Shown: piece by piece, positions 9,417 through 17,702 of the stretch
Numbering within the stretch: the stretch's first letter is position 1
Layout of the letters: the number at the start of each line of letters is the position of its first letter
Source of the DNA: FEN-1099 sp964511015
GTDB taxonomy: Bacteria > Lernaellota > Lernaellaia > Lernaellales > Lernaellaceae
DNA: 64,000 bases
Direction of reading: 5' to 3'
Assembly (NCBI GenBank): GCA_964511015.1
Contig: CAZEDX010000002.1
Location: 1 to 64,000 of the forward strand
Position numbers and translations under genes: made by a program
The notes under the pieces: model-generated
Databases searched by the model: none
Told to the model about the DNA's origin: nothing
The model's input: only the letters and a program-made list of their open reading frames with translations

Positions 9417-9716
9417 CTAACTGGCGTGGCGCATCTCGGGCGGCTGGTTCAGCCACTCCATTGAGGCGCTTGTCACCCTGAACGACAGCCGGCCGTAGAA
9501 ACCGGCGGCCTTGGCCTTTTCCAGCAACATGGCCATACCCATCATGGACAGGCCCTGAGCGTGGCTGAGATCGACCACGGCCACCCGCTCGGTGGCTTTT
9601 AGAATCTGCTCCAGACGGCTGACCATGGCCAAGCCGCAGGCGCTGTCCAGCTCACCGGTTACAAACATAACTATTCGATTTGACGTCCATATTTCGTTCC
9701 AACCGGCATCCTTCAT
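9417..9716 (-). CDS. STAS-domain protein (anti-sigma-factor-antagonist type)
   Basis: I place the start at ATG 9716 because AAGGAG lies a few bases upstream. GTG 9719 is equally possible, and the longer frame to 9800 lacks a ribosome site. The 99 residues follow the STAS pattern: strand RIVMFVTGELDS, helix, strand VAVVDLSHAQ, helix GMAMLLEKAKAAG. The usual phosphorylated Ser of D-S-x-G is displaced, since the loop reads LSMMG. It may therefore bind a partner without being controlled by a serine kinase. No anti-sigma kinase or sigma factor is encoded next to it. It converges on the HD-GYP gene with a 30-nt gap. Confidence 0.65.
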   Translation of the reverse strand: MKDAGWNEIWTSNRIVMFVTGELDSACGLAMVSRLEQILKATERVAVVDLSHAQGLSMMGMAMLLEKAKAAGFYGRLSFRVTSASMEWLNQPPEMRHAS

Positions 9717-10137
9717 CACATTGCACTCCTTTGCGTCATACCCAACGACGCTTGCGCGCCTTCTCCTTACCTGCTGGCGTGCTGCCGAACCATTCGACAC
9801 ACGGAAACCCCGATTTGTTCACGCCGTACACGTAAAACAATTCCAATCTCACGGCGCATCTTTTTCAAGGTACAAGTATATCGGCAGATATCGGCAAATA
9901 GTTTACCTCTCTTTGTCCTTCTCACCCTCGCCGTTTGTATCGATTGCGTATCCAATATTGAACCGGCCATCGAATCGTTCCATCTCTGTGTTAGTCGGGA
10001 GCGAGGGAGAAGCCCCTGAAGAAACGCGGGCGATTCCCTTGGCTAGGCCTACGGTCGGAACCTGAACAACGCCCAAGACCGACCGCGGGCCACCACGGCG
10101 CCGGTGGTTCCCCTCGACGGCGTAGTGAGGGACAATC
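9717..10137. other. Divergent intergenic region, no gene seen
   Basis: About 420 nt separate the STAS gene (leftward) from the MacA-type gene (rightward). It should hold both promoters, but I find no convincing -35/-10 pair. A short tandem ATATCGGCAG/ATATCGGCAA occurs near 9878-9897. The rightward start has a GAGGG ribosome site. No frame here looks coding. Confidence 0.5.
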
Positions 10138-11400
10138 ATGAGTACACGCAAGACAAAAACGCGATTGATGTTGGTCGTTTTGCTCGTGGCCATGGTGGCG
10201 GCCGGCTTCCTCGTGCTGGGACGCAACCGCACCGTCGTTCCCCAGTACGAAACGGCGAAGGTAGAACAAGGTGCAATTGTCGCGAAAGTCACGGCCACCG
10301 GATCGTTGTCGGCGTTGGTCACGGTCGAGGTGGGCAGCCAGGTTTCCGGCCGTCTCGCGGAATTGCTGGTGGACTACAATTCCCCAGTCAAGAAAGGTCA
10401 GGTACTGGCGCGAATCGATCCGCAGTTTTTTCAAGCGGCGCTCGAGCAGTCGCGCGCCAACTATCAGGCGTCACAGGCCAACTTGACCAAAGCCCAGGTG
10501 CAGGCCGAGGAAGCCCGGCGTAACTTCGAGCGCGCCAAAAGCCTGCGCGAACGGAATCTGATCGCCCAGGCCGATCTCGACGCGGCCCAGGCCACGTATG
10601 ATGCCATGCGCGCGGAGATCGACGCCGCCCAGGCCGCGCTGTCGGTGGCGCGCGCGACATTGCATCAGGCGGAATTGAATCTGAGCTACACCACCATCGT
10701 TTCCCCCGTGGACGGCATCGTGATTTCGCGCGCTGTATCCGTCGGTCAGACGGTGGCCGCGTCGCTCCAAGCCCCTACGCTGTTCACTATCGCTGAAGAC
10801 CTGCGCCGCATGCAGGTCGACACCAGTGTGGCGGAATCCGACGTCGGCCGCCTCGCGCCTGGTTTGAAAGCGACCTTCACCGTCGATGCTTATCCGACCG
10901 AGGAGTTTGTCGGCACAATCCGCCAGGTGCGCAACTCCCCGCAGACGGTGCAAAATGTCGTGACTTACGACGCGGTGATCAATGTGGACAACCCCGACCT
11001 GCGCCTCAAGCCCGGCATGACCGCCAACTGCACGTTCGTCTATGCCGAACGCGCCAATGCCGTGCGCATTCCGAACGCAGCGCTTCGTTTCAAGCCGGCC
11101 GCTCCGCTCGTCACGGCGGACGTCGACACCTCCGACGTCGCCGTAGCCTCACCAGCCGTCTCACCACCGGCCGCGGTGGCTACGGCCGACAGCCGAACCA
11201 TTTGGGTGCTGCGAAATGGCTACCCACAGGCCGTGACCATTCGGATCGGCATCACCGACGGCTCCTGGACCGAAGTGACTGCCGGCGAACTTCGCCCGGG
11301 CGACGAGGTCATCACCGGCCAGGCCAGTGGCGAGGCAGCGGGCGGCAACGGCAAATCGTCGGCCAAACGTAACAGCGCACCGCCGCCTCCGATGTTCTAG
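10138..11400 (+). CDS. MacA-type periplasmic adaptor (RND/MFP family)
   Basis: The protein has 420 residues. One N-terminal membrane anchor (about 8-28) precedes a lipoyl half-motif (VEVGSQVSGRLAELLVD), a long alpha-helical hairpin rich in Ala, Arg and Gln (about 98-180), the second lipoyl half (SYTTIVSPVDGIVISR), a beta-barrel and a membrane-proximal domain. This is the order found in MacA, HlyD and EmrA-type adaptors, which link an inner-membrane pump to an outer-membrane channel. The C-terminus carries an Ala/Pro/Thr-rich stretch (about 320-350) and a Ser/Lys/Pro-rich tail. The ATPase begins 8 nt later, so this is the first gene of an export operon. No TolC homologue is present in the window. 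Confidence 0.93.
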   Translation: MSTRKTKTRLMLVVLLVAMVAAGFLVLGRNRTVVPQYETAKVEQGAIVAKVTATGSLSALVTVEVGSQVSGRLAELLVDYNSPVKKGQVLARIDPQFFQAALEQSRANYQASQANLTKAQVQAEEARRNFERAKSLRERNLIAQADLDAAQATYDAMRAEIDAAQAALSVARATLHQAELNLSYTTIVSPVDGIVISRAVSVGQTVAASLQAPTLFTIAEDLRRMQVDTSVAESDVGRLAPGLKATFTVDAYPTEEFVGTIRQVRNSPQTVQNVVTYDAVINVDNPDLRLKPGMTANCTFVYAERANAVRIPNAALRFKPAAPLVTADVDTSDVAVASPAVSPPAAVATADSRTIWVLRNGYPQAVTIRIGITDGSWTEVTAGELRPGDEVITGQASGEAAGGNGKSSAKRNSAPPPPMF

Positions 11401-11408
11401 GTATCGCC

Positions 11409-12140
11409 ATGAACGCCCAATCGCCCCTGATCCAGTTGGAGAATGTGACCAAGGTCTATCTGGCCGGCGACCTCGAGGTGCCTGCGTTGCATGGATTAGA
11501 TCTGACTATCGAAACGGGCGACTTCGTTGCCATCATGGGCGCATCCGGCTCGGGCAAATCCACGTTGATGAACATCTTGGGTTGTCTGGACCGCCCCACC
11601 AGCGGCCGCTATCGCCTGTCCGGCCGCGACGTTTCCCAGTTAAGCAAGGACGAGCTGGCGGGCATACGCAACCAACTTCTGGGCTTCGTATTCCAAAGTT
11701 TCAATCTGCTCCCGCGCACCAGCGCACTGGAAAACGTGGAACTTCCTCTTCTCTACTCGACTACTCCCGCCCGCACCCGACACGAGCTGGCCCGGCTGGC
11801 GTTGCAACGAGTCGGCCTGAAAGACCGCATGGAACACCACCCGAATCAACTGTCCGGCGGCCAGCAACAACGTGTAGCGATCGCCCGGGCGTTGGTAACC
11901 TCTCCCCAACTGGTACTGGCCGACGAGCCGACCGGCAATCTCGATTCGCGAACCAGCGTCGAAATCATGGGACTGTTCCAGGAACTTGGTCGCGCGGGCA
12001 TTACCGTTATATTGGTCACCCACGAACCGGACATCGCGCAGTACGCCTCACGCGTCCTGGTCATGAAAGACGGACGGGTCGTCTCAGACCGGCGCCAGAC
12101 TCCGCTCGCGACCAACCCAGCCAAACAGGAGGCGTCATGA
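11409..12140 (+). CDS. ABC transporter ATPase, MacB/LolD type
   Basis: This 243-residue nucleotide-binding subunit has Walker A GASGSGKST, a Q-loop (FVFQSFNLLPRTSALENVELPL), the signature LSGGQQQR, Walker B LVLADEPTGNLDS and a switch His in VTHEPD. The FNLLPxxxALENVxLPL segment is characteristic of the MacB/LolD/FtsE group, which works with four-helix FtsX-like permeases by mechanotransmission. Here ATPase and permease are separate genes, whereas E. coli MacB is one chain. The stop overlaps the permease start (ATGA at 12137-12140). Confidence 0.95.
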   Translation: MNAQSPLIQLENVTKVYLAGDLEVPALHGLDLTIETGDFVAIMGASGSGKSTLMNILGCLDRPTSGRYRLSGRDVSQLSKDELAGIRNQLLGFVFQSFNLLPRTSALENVELPLLYSTTPARTRHELARLALQRVGLKDRMEHHPNQLSGGQQQRVAIARALVTSPQLVLADEPTGNLDSRTSVEIMGLFQELGRAGITVILVTHEPDIAQYASRVLVMKDGRVVSDRRQTPLATNPAKQEAS

Positions 12141-13366
12141 GCTTGTTGCAAACCTTCCGCATCGCCGTGCGCGCCGTGCGTCGCAACAAGATGCGTTCGT
12201 TTCTCACCGCGCTAGGCATCATCATCGGCGTTTCCGCGGTGATTGCGATGATGGCGCTCGGCGAAGGAGCAAAGGCGCAAGTGGCGAATGTGTTCCAATC
12301 GATGGGCTCCAACATGCTGATCGTGCTGCCGGGCTCTACCACGTCCGGCGGCGCTCGGGGCGGGTTCGGCTCCATGCCCACGCTTACCTGGGCGGACCTG
12401 AAAGCGATTCAGTCCGAGCTTTCCAGCGTGCGCTATGCGGCGCCGGAGTTGCGCACCAGCGCCGCGGTCGCCAGCGAAGAACAGAACTGGACCACCCAGG
12501 TCAACGGCACGACCCCCGACTTCTTTGCAATTCGCAACTGGAAACTGGCCAGCGGTGCGCTCTTCAGTGAGGCCGACGTGGAGGCCAATGCCAAGGTCGT
12601 CGTCCTCGGCCAGACGGTCGTGACGCAACTGTATGGCGCTTCCGCCGACCCGGTCGGCCAAGTAGTCCGCATTAACAAGGTTCCGTTCCAGGTTGTCGGC
12701 GTGCTGGCCAAGAAGGGCCAATCAGCGATGGGCATGGACGTCGACGATGCCGTCTTCATTCCAGTCACGGCCTACCAGACCAAGATCCAGGGCGGGCTGC
12801 AGGAGTACGTCAACGGCGCCATACTGGTGGGATCGTATTCCCCGGAAGCGACGGTTCGCGCGGAGACGGAAATCAGCGATCTGCTTCGCGAACGTCACCA
12901 TCTGGCGGCCGGAGCCGAAAACGACTTCTCGATTCGCAACCTGCAAGAGATGGCCAGCGCCATGGAGTCAAGCACCGCGACCATGACTACGCTGCTGGCG
13001 GGCATCGCCGCGGTGTCTCTGCTGGTCGGCGGCATCGGCATCATGAACATCATGCTCGTTAGCGTCACCGAACGCACGCGCGAAATCGGCTTGCGCATGG
13101 CCGTGGGCGCGCGGCCCCGCCACATTCTGGCCCAGTTCCTGGTCGAATCCTTCACCCTCTCGGTGGGTGGCGGGCTGATCGGACTGATCGTCGGCATGGT
13201 TGCCGCCCAACAAGTCTCCTCGCGACTCGGCTGGCAACTCGTGATCCAACCCGGTATCGTGGCGCTCGCTATCGGCTTTAGTGCCGTGGTCGGCATTGGT
13301 TTCGGCCTGTACCCGGCCACCAAAGCCTCGCGGCTCGACCCCATCCAGGCCCTGCACTACGAATAG
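12137..13366 (+). CDS. FtsX/MacB-type ABC permease
   Basis: The start is ATG 12137, with AGGAGG at 12127-12132. A longer open frame reaching back to 11327 only runs out of frame through the ATPase gene. The 409 residues follow the MacB_PCD plus FtsX layout: helix 1 near 20-45 (MRSFLTALGIIIGVSAVIAM), a periplasmic core of about 220 residues, then three helices near 285-395 with the conserved ERTREIGLRMAVGA cytoplasmic coupling segment. Such permeases drive MacA-linked efflux of peptides, toxins or lipopeptides. The cargo cannot be told from the sequence. Confidence 0.95.
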   Translation: MSLLQTFRIAVRAVRRNKMRSFLTALGIIIGVSAVIAMMALGEGAKAQVANVFQSMGSNMLIVLPGSTTSGGARGGFGSMPTLTWADLKAIQSELSSVRYAAPELRTSAAVASEEQNWTTQVNGTTPDFFAIRNWKLASGALFSEADVEANAKVVVLGQTVVTQLYGASADPVGQVVRINKVPFQVVGVLAKKGQSAMGMDVDDAVFIPVTAYQTKIQGGLQEYVNGAILVGSYSPEATVRAETEISDLLRERHHLAAGAENDFSIRNLQEMASAMESSTATMTTLLAGIAAVSLLVGGIGIMNIMLVSVTERTREIGLRMAVGARPRHILAQFLVESFTLSVGGGLIGLIVGMVAAQQVSSRLGWQLVIQPGIVALAIGFSAVVGIGFGLYPATKASRLDPIQALHYE

Positions 13367-13464
13367 CCTACGCTGACAACGCGCTTGGCGTTTGGCGCAA
13401 GAACCCTTACAATTCGTTTCGTTTGTGTCCCATTTCCTTTTCCACCTCTGCAAGGCGGGCGTCA

Positions 13465-16119
13465 ATGAGGAATCCGTTCCATTTGTGGTTGCTCTTTGCC
13501 CTGTTGTCGATATTGGTTCCGACCATGTTGGGTTGCGCCGCGGAAGATGACGATGACGAAGTGGCCGACGATGACAGCGGCGGACAAGATGACGATCAAA
13601 TGGCGGACGATGACAACGGCGGCGACGATGACGACTTCAACCTCTCCGATCCGCTCGGTCCGGGCGAAGTGCGCGCCGGCAAAATCACCGCCGAGGATGA
13701 ACTGATCGGCGGACCCCGCGCGCGCGGCGAAATCGGCGATTACAAGATCTACAACTCGCGCATCGAGTTGATCATTCGCTCGCCGGAACACGTCGGCGTG
13801 AGCTTCACCGGCTACGCGGGAAACATCATCGACGCCGACCGCGCCCGGCCGCCGGAAGAGCCCGGCCAGGACAACCTGCAAGGCCTCGACCATATCGTGT
13901 GCCTGGTGCGGGGTTTCTGGGCTCAGCAGGTCCAGGTGCTCAGCCACGGCGAAGACGGCCAGGCGATCATTCGAGTCATCGGCGAAGACGGGGGCGTGCA
14001 GTTCACCGATGCCCTGCTCGGCTCGTATATCAATCTTTACAAGAAGGACTACAAAGTCCGCATCGTCAATGACTACATTCTCGATCCAGATTCCGACTAC
14101 ATTACCGTCCGGACCTTTGTGCAGAACGACGGCGACGCCGACCGCAACGTGGCGATCGCGGATCTGCCGTTCTGGGGCTTCGATACCGACACGTTCCTAC
14201 CGCGCACCGGTTTCAACGTCGGCGATCTCGATCTGCTGGCCTCGGTGCGTTGGGTTGGCGGCCTGAACCTGTGGGGCACCGGTGTTTCCTACGCACTTGC
14301 AACGGCCACATCGTCGGCCAATCTGTACATTCCGTACATCTACGGCAACGTCATTCCGTCGGTGGAAACTCTGCTGAAGGTCAAAGCGCACGAGCACAAT
14401 TCCTGGGAACGCATCTTTATCGTCGGCGACGGCGACACCAGCGTGATCTTCTCCGCCCTCAATGACTTCGACCACAACAACATCTACGGCGTACTCTCCG
14501 GCACGCTGACGTTGGCCGACGGCGGCTCGTTCGACAAAACTCGCGTGTACATCAAAGACCACCGGCCGGAGGGCCTGAACTACGTCGGCATGCTGTTGCC
14601 CGACCGCGAGGGCAAATTCAGCGCGCAACTCGCGCCGGGCACCTACCAACTCGTGGCCGTGGGCGAAGGTCGCGCGGACTCCTCCCCGGTGACCGTCAAC
14701 ATCGTGAACGAACAGGTGACCCCCGCCGCGCTCTCGCTCGACGCGCCGGGCTACCTGGACATCGCAATCACCGGCGAAGACGGCGGTCCGCTGCCGTGCC
14801 GTGTCGGGTTCCAGAACGGCTACTGGGCCGATCCGAATTCGTCGATCGTCTCCCTCTTCTTCTCGGCCACCGGCACCGACCGCATTCCGATTCAACCGGG
14901 CGACTACACGGTCACCATTGCGCGCGGCTACGAATATGAACTGATCCGCGAGAACGTCACGATCGTCGCCGGCGCAGACAACGCACAGTACATCATGGGC
15001 GAGTTGGCGCGTTCGGTCGACACCACCGGCTGGATCTCCACCGACTTCCATATTCACGGTGCCTTCTCGACCGATTCCGGCACGCGGCCGGTCGAGCGTA
15101 CTCTCCAGTTCGCCGCCGAAGGCCTGGAGATGCCAGTCATCACCGAACACGACTACGTCGCGCCCTATGCGGACTACGTCGCGGAAGCCGGCGTTTCCGG
15201 CTGGGTGCAAGTCGTCACCGGCACCGAAATCAGCCCGGGCATCGGGCACTTCAACGCTTGGCCGTTGACACCCAACCCCGCATTCCCCGATTTCTACGGC
15301 CTACCCTTCATGCTGTACGACGAGGAGCGCGAGGTGCTGCGCAACTACGAGTTCCCCGAAATGTGGCAGATGGCGCGCGAAGACTACGGCGCCCGCAGCA
15401 TTCAGATCAACCATCCTCGCGATTGGTTCGACTACATCGGGTATGATCTGAGCATCGGCCTGGATTCCGCGGACCCCGATCGCTTCAGCACGGATTTCGA
15501 CGCGATGGAGGTCTGGAACGGCACGGGCGGCAATACCCTGGAGTACTGGTTCAGTTTCATCGACCAGGGCCTGAACGTTACGCTGCACGGCAACTCTGAT
15601 TCGCACAACTACCTGCCCGACGATCTCGGCAGCCCGCGCAATCTGATCGCGGTGCCGCTCGGCGGCGATGATCCGGCTACCGCTGAACAACAGGAATTCA
15701 TCGACAGCGACCTGGAACATCACGCCCAGTTGACCAGCGGACCGGTAATTGATTTCACTATCGCCGACCAGACCATCGGTGAATTGGTTATCGGCTTGGG
15801 CATCAACCAGGTGCCGATACACGTGACCGTGCAGGCGCCGTCCTGGGTGCGGGTCGACTACCTGAAGATCTACTCGAACCACGGCGAGGTCGTTTACGAA
15901 GAACCGATCGCTGAAACCACCAATATCGTCCGTTATGACGACACGATCACGCTGACCGCCGACGAAGACGCCTATTTCGTCGTGGAAACCGGTCATACGA
16001 CGGCGACGCTCGGGCCCGTCACGCCCGGAGCGCGCACCTTTGCGATCACCAACCCGATTTGGGTGGACATCGACGGCGACGGCGAATTCGACGCGCCTGG
16101 CTTGCCGGAATCGCATTAG
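13465..16119 (+). CDS. Asp-rich lipoprotein with PHP/CehA-type metallohydrolase domain
   Basis: I choose ATG 13465 because it directly precedes a good lipoprotein signal (RNPFHLWLLFALLS, then lipobox MLGC). The 884-residue product has an Asp-rich tether of about 45 residues after the lipid Cys. A beta-rich region covers about 70-520. From about 525 a PHP-like metal site follows: D527-F-H529-I-H531, ITEHDY, GTEISPG, QINHPRDW and HGNSDSH. This matches the CehA/McbA group, which includes carbaryl hydrolases. I infer a surface or periplasmic metal-dependent phosphoesterase or esterase. The next secreted protein starts 20 nt downstream, so the two probably form one unit. Confidence 0.8.
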   Translation: MRNPFHLWLLFALLSILVPTMLGCAAEDDDDEVADDDSGGQDDDQMADDDNGGDDDDFNLSDPLGPGEVRAGKITAEDELIGGPRARGEIGDYKIYNSRIELIIRSPEHVGVSFTGYAGNIIDADRARPPEEPGQDNLQGLDHIVCLVRGFWAQQVQVLSHGEDGQAIIRVIGEDGGVQFTDALLGSYINLYKKDYKVRIVNDYILDPDSDYITVRTFVQNDGDADRNVAIADLPFWGFDTDTFLPRTGFNVGDLDLLASVRWVGGLNLWGTGVSYALATATSSANLYIPYIYGNVIPSVETLLKVKAHEHNSWERIFIVGDGDTSVIFSALNDFDHNNIYGVLSGTLTLADGGSFDKTRVYIKDHRPEGLNYVGMLLPDREGKFSAQLAPGTYQLVAVGEGRADSSPVTVNIVNEQVTPAALSLDAPGYLDIAITGEDGGPLPCRVGFQNGYWADPNSSIVSLFFSATGTDRIPIQPGDYTVTIARGYEYELIRENVTIVAGADNAQYIMGELARSVDTTGWISTDFHIHGAFSTDSGTRPVERTLQFAAEGLEMPVITEHDYVAPYADYVAEAGVSGWVQVVTGTEISPGIGHFNAWPLTPNPAFPDFYGLPFMLYDEEREVLRNYEFPEMWQMAREDYGARSIQINHPRDWFDYIGYDLSIGLDSADPDRFSTDFDAMEVWNGTGGNTLEYWFSFIDQGLNVTLHGNSDSHNYLPDDLGSPRNLIAVPLGGDDPATAEQQEFIDSDLEHHAQLTSGPVIDFTIADQTIGELVIGLGINQVPIHVTVQAPSWVRVDYLKIYSNHGEVVYEEPIAETTNIVRYDDTITLTADEDAYFVVETGHTTATLGPVTPGARTFAITNPIWVDIDGDGEFDAPGLPESH
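13548..13640 (+). repeat. Asp-codon low-complexity tract (lipoprotein tether)
   Basis: GAC/GAT codons dominate this segment of the lipoprotein gene and encode alternating D4-5 blocks separated by Ala, Gly, Gln and Asn. It directly follows the lipidated Cys. Confidence 0.85.
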
Positions 16120-16139
16120 CCGAACAAGGAGTCATCGGT

Positions 16140-17702
16140 ATGACAAGGATACGCAACCTCGGATTGACCATGGCCTTGGTGTTCGTCGTTGCCGGCCTAG
16201 CTACGGCCGAAGTGCCCACGATGGCCGGTTGGCCGCAAACGGTCCCGGGTTCGACCTACTTCGCGAACATGGGCGGTCTGGTGTTGGCCAACATCGATGA
16301 CACTCCCGATTTGGAAGTGATCGTCGGCACCACGGCACAAAAACTGCACGTCTGGAAATACGACGGCAGCCTGGTCTTCACGGTAAACCTGACCGGTTGC
16401 GCCCAGGGCGTTCCCGCCGTCGGCGACGTCATCGGCGATAGCGCGCCTGAGATTGTCGTCACCACCCGCCCGTCGTTGAAAGCCAACGTCGGCACGGTGC
16501 ACGTCTTCTCGGGCGCGGGCGACCTGCTCTACTCGGCCGCGATGGATCACAACGGCAGCCTGATGAACTCGCCGACGCTGGCCGACCTCGACGCCGACGG
16601 CAAAAAAGAGATCATCGTGGGGGAAGAGGACAATCCGGACGGCTGGCTGTATGCGCTCGAGGGTGACCTCACCGCGATGAACAAAGCCTGGCCGGCCAAG
16701 CTCGACCATGTGCCGGCAACCAGTGCGGCGGCCGGCGACATCGACGGCGACGGCGACCCCGAAATCGCCGTCTGCTCGTTCCTGAGCCTCTATGCGTTCG
16801 AAACTGACGGCACGCTCCTCGCCGGCTTCCCCGTCACGTTGGCCGACGAAACCTACAGCTACGGCTCGCCGGCGTTGGCCGACCTCAACAGAGACGGGAC
16901 GTTGGAGATCCTCACCATCACGCACGGTGATGAGAGCTTCGTTCACGCGATTCAGTATGACGGTTCCGAACTCACTGGCTGGCCGTACAGCCTCGGCAAC
17001 TACTGGAGCTTCGGACCGCCGTCCGTCGGCGATCTTGACGGTGACGGCGAGCTGGAAGTCGTGGCCGGTCGGCAAGGCGGTAGCGTGGTATCCGAAGAGC
17101 TGTTCGTCATCACTCATGAAGGCGACGACTTCGGTAACTTCCCCTACGCCATCGCCGGCGGCGTCGAAGGCAATATCCTGCTCGCCGATTTCACGGGTGA
17201 CAACAGGGTGGAAATCGTCTTCAGCAGCAACCTGGCCAACAGCGGTCAGGGCTACATGCACGCGGTCGATGCAGCGGCCCAGCCGCTTGCCGACTGGCCG
17301 TTGCGGCCTGAAGGCCTCACTTACCTAAACGGCGCGACCATGGGCGATGTGAACAACGACGGCGTGCCCGAATTCGGCGTGCTGGCTGTGGATTCCGTCG
17401 GCGACGGCTCGGTGAGTGTGGGCCTGTACCGCAACCCCGACTATTTTTTTGGCGCGGGCGGCGTGCACTGGCGCACCTACCAAGCCGACGACGGGCACAC
17501 CGGGCTGTACGACCCGATCTGGCCCGATGACGACGACACCACCGACGACGACGCGACGGATGACGACTCCGACGACGACCAGACCGACGACGACAGCGAC
17601 GACGACAATGACGACAATGATGACGCCTCCGACGGCGACGCCGATGACGATCAGGCCGACAACAACGGCGATGATGACGACGACAACGGCTGCGGCAATT
17701 AG
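16140..17702 (+). CDS. Secreted FG-GAP/VCBS beta-propeller protein with Asp-rich tail
   Basis: The start is ATG 16140, with AAGGAG about 10 nt upstream. An N-terminal signal peptide ends near ALATAEV. The body repeats calcium-binding loops of the form DxDxDGxxE: LADLDADGKKE, AGDIDGDGDPE, GDLDGDGELE, LADLNRDGTLE and GDVNNDGVPE. These fit a seven-bladed FG-GAP propeller. The last 65 residues are almost wholly Asp, Thr, Ser and Asn and end in NGCGN. A similar Asp-rich tail with a terminal Cys-Gly looks like a sorting or anchoring signal, which is inference. The stop shares four bases with the convergent sensor kinase gene. Confidence 0.85.
   Translation: MTRIRNLGLTMALVFVVAGLATAEVPTMAGWPQTVPGSTYFANMGGLVLANIDDTPDLEVIVGTTAQKLHVWKYDGSLVFTVNLTGCAQGVPAVGDVIGDSAPEIVVTTRPSLKANVGTVHVFSGAGDLLYSAAMDHNGSLMNSPTLADLDADGKKEIIVGEEDNPDGWLYALEGDLTAMNKAWPAKLDHVPATSAAAGDIDGDGDPEIAVCSFLSLYAFETDGTLLAGFPVTLADETYSYGSPALADLNRDGTLEILTITHGDESFVHAIQYDGSELTGWPYSLGNYWSFGPPSVGDLDGDGELEVVAGRQGGSVVSEELFVITHEGDDFGNFPYAIAGGVEGNILLADFTGDNRVEIVFSSNLANSGQGYMHAVDAAAQPLADWPLRPEGLTYLNGATMGDVNNDGVPEFGVLAVDSVGDGSVSVGLYRNPDYFFGAGGVHWRTYQADDGHTGLYDPIWPDDDDTTDDDATDDDSDDDQTDDDSDDDNDDNDDASDGDADDDQADNNGDDDDDNGCGN
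17524..17690 (+). repeat. Asp-codon repeat tract at 3' end of FG-GAP gene
   Basis: A run of GAC/GAT codons, broken by ACC, AAC, GCC and TCC, encodes a polyacidic tail of about 55 residues just before the Cys-Gly terminus. The DNA is trinucleotide-repetitive, so replication slippage and length variation are likely. Confidence 0.9.

Noticed and set aside
9878..9897. Tandem ATATCGGCA pair before the MacA-type gene
   Set aside because: Two short copies only, with no symmetry or promoter context, so no site was called.
11327..13366. 679-codon frame joining the export ATPase region with the permease
   Set aside because: Its first 270 residues are Arg/Pro/His-rich out-of-frame reading of the ATPase gene. 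The permease has its own ATG with AGGAGG at 12137.
14197..15249. 350-codon - strand frame inside the PHP lipoprotein gene
   Set aside because: Antisense of a strongly supported gene; Val/Arg/Gly-rich and motif-free.
16197..17261. 354-codon - strand frame inside the FG-GAP gene
   Set aside because: Complement of repeated Asp/Gly codons; no start site or motif.
17524..17690. Possible CRISPR or tandem array from the repetitive DNA
   Set aside because: The repeats are Asp codons in one reading frame of a gene, with no spacers.
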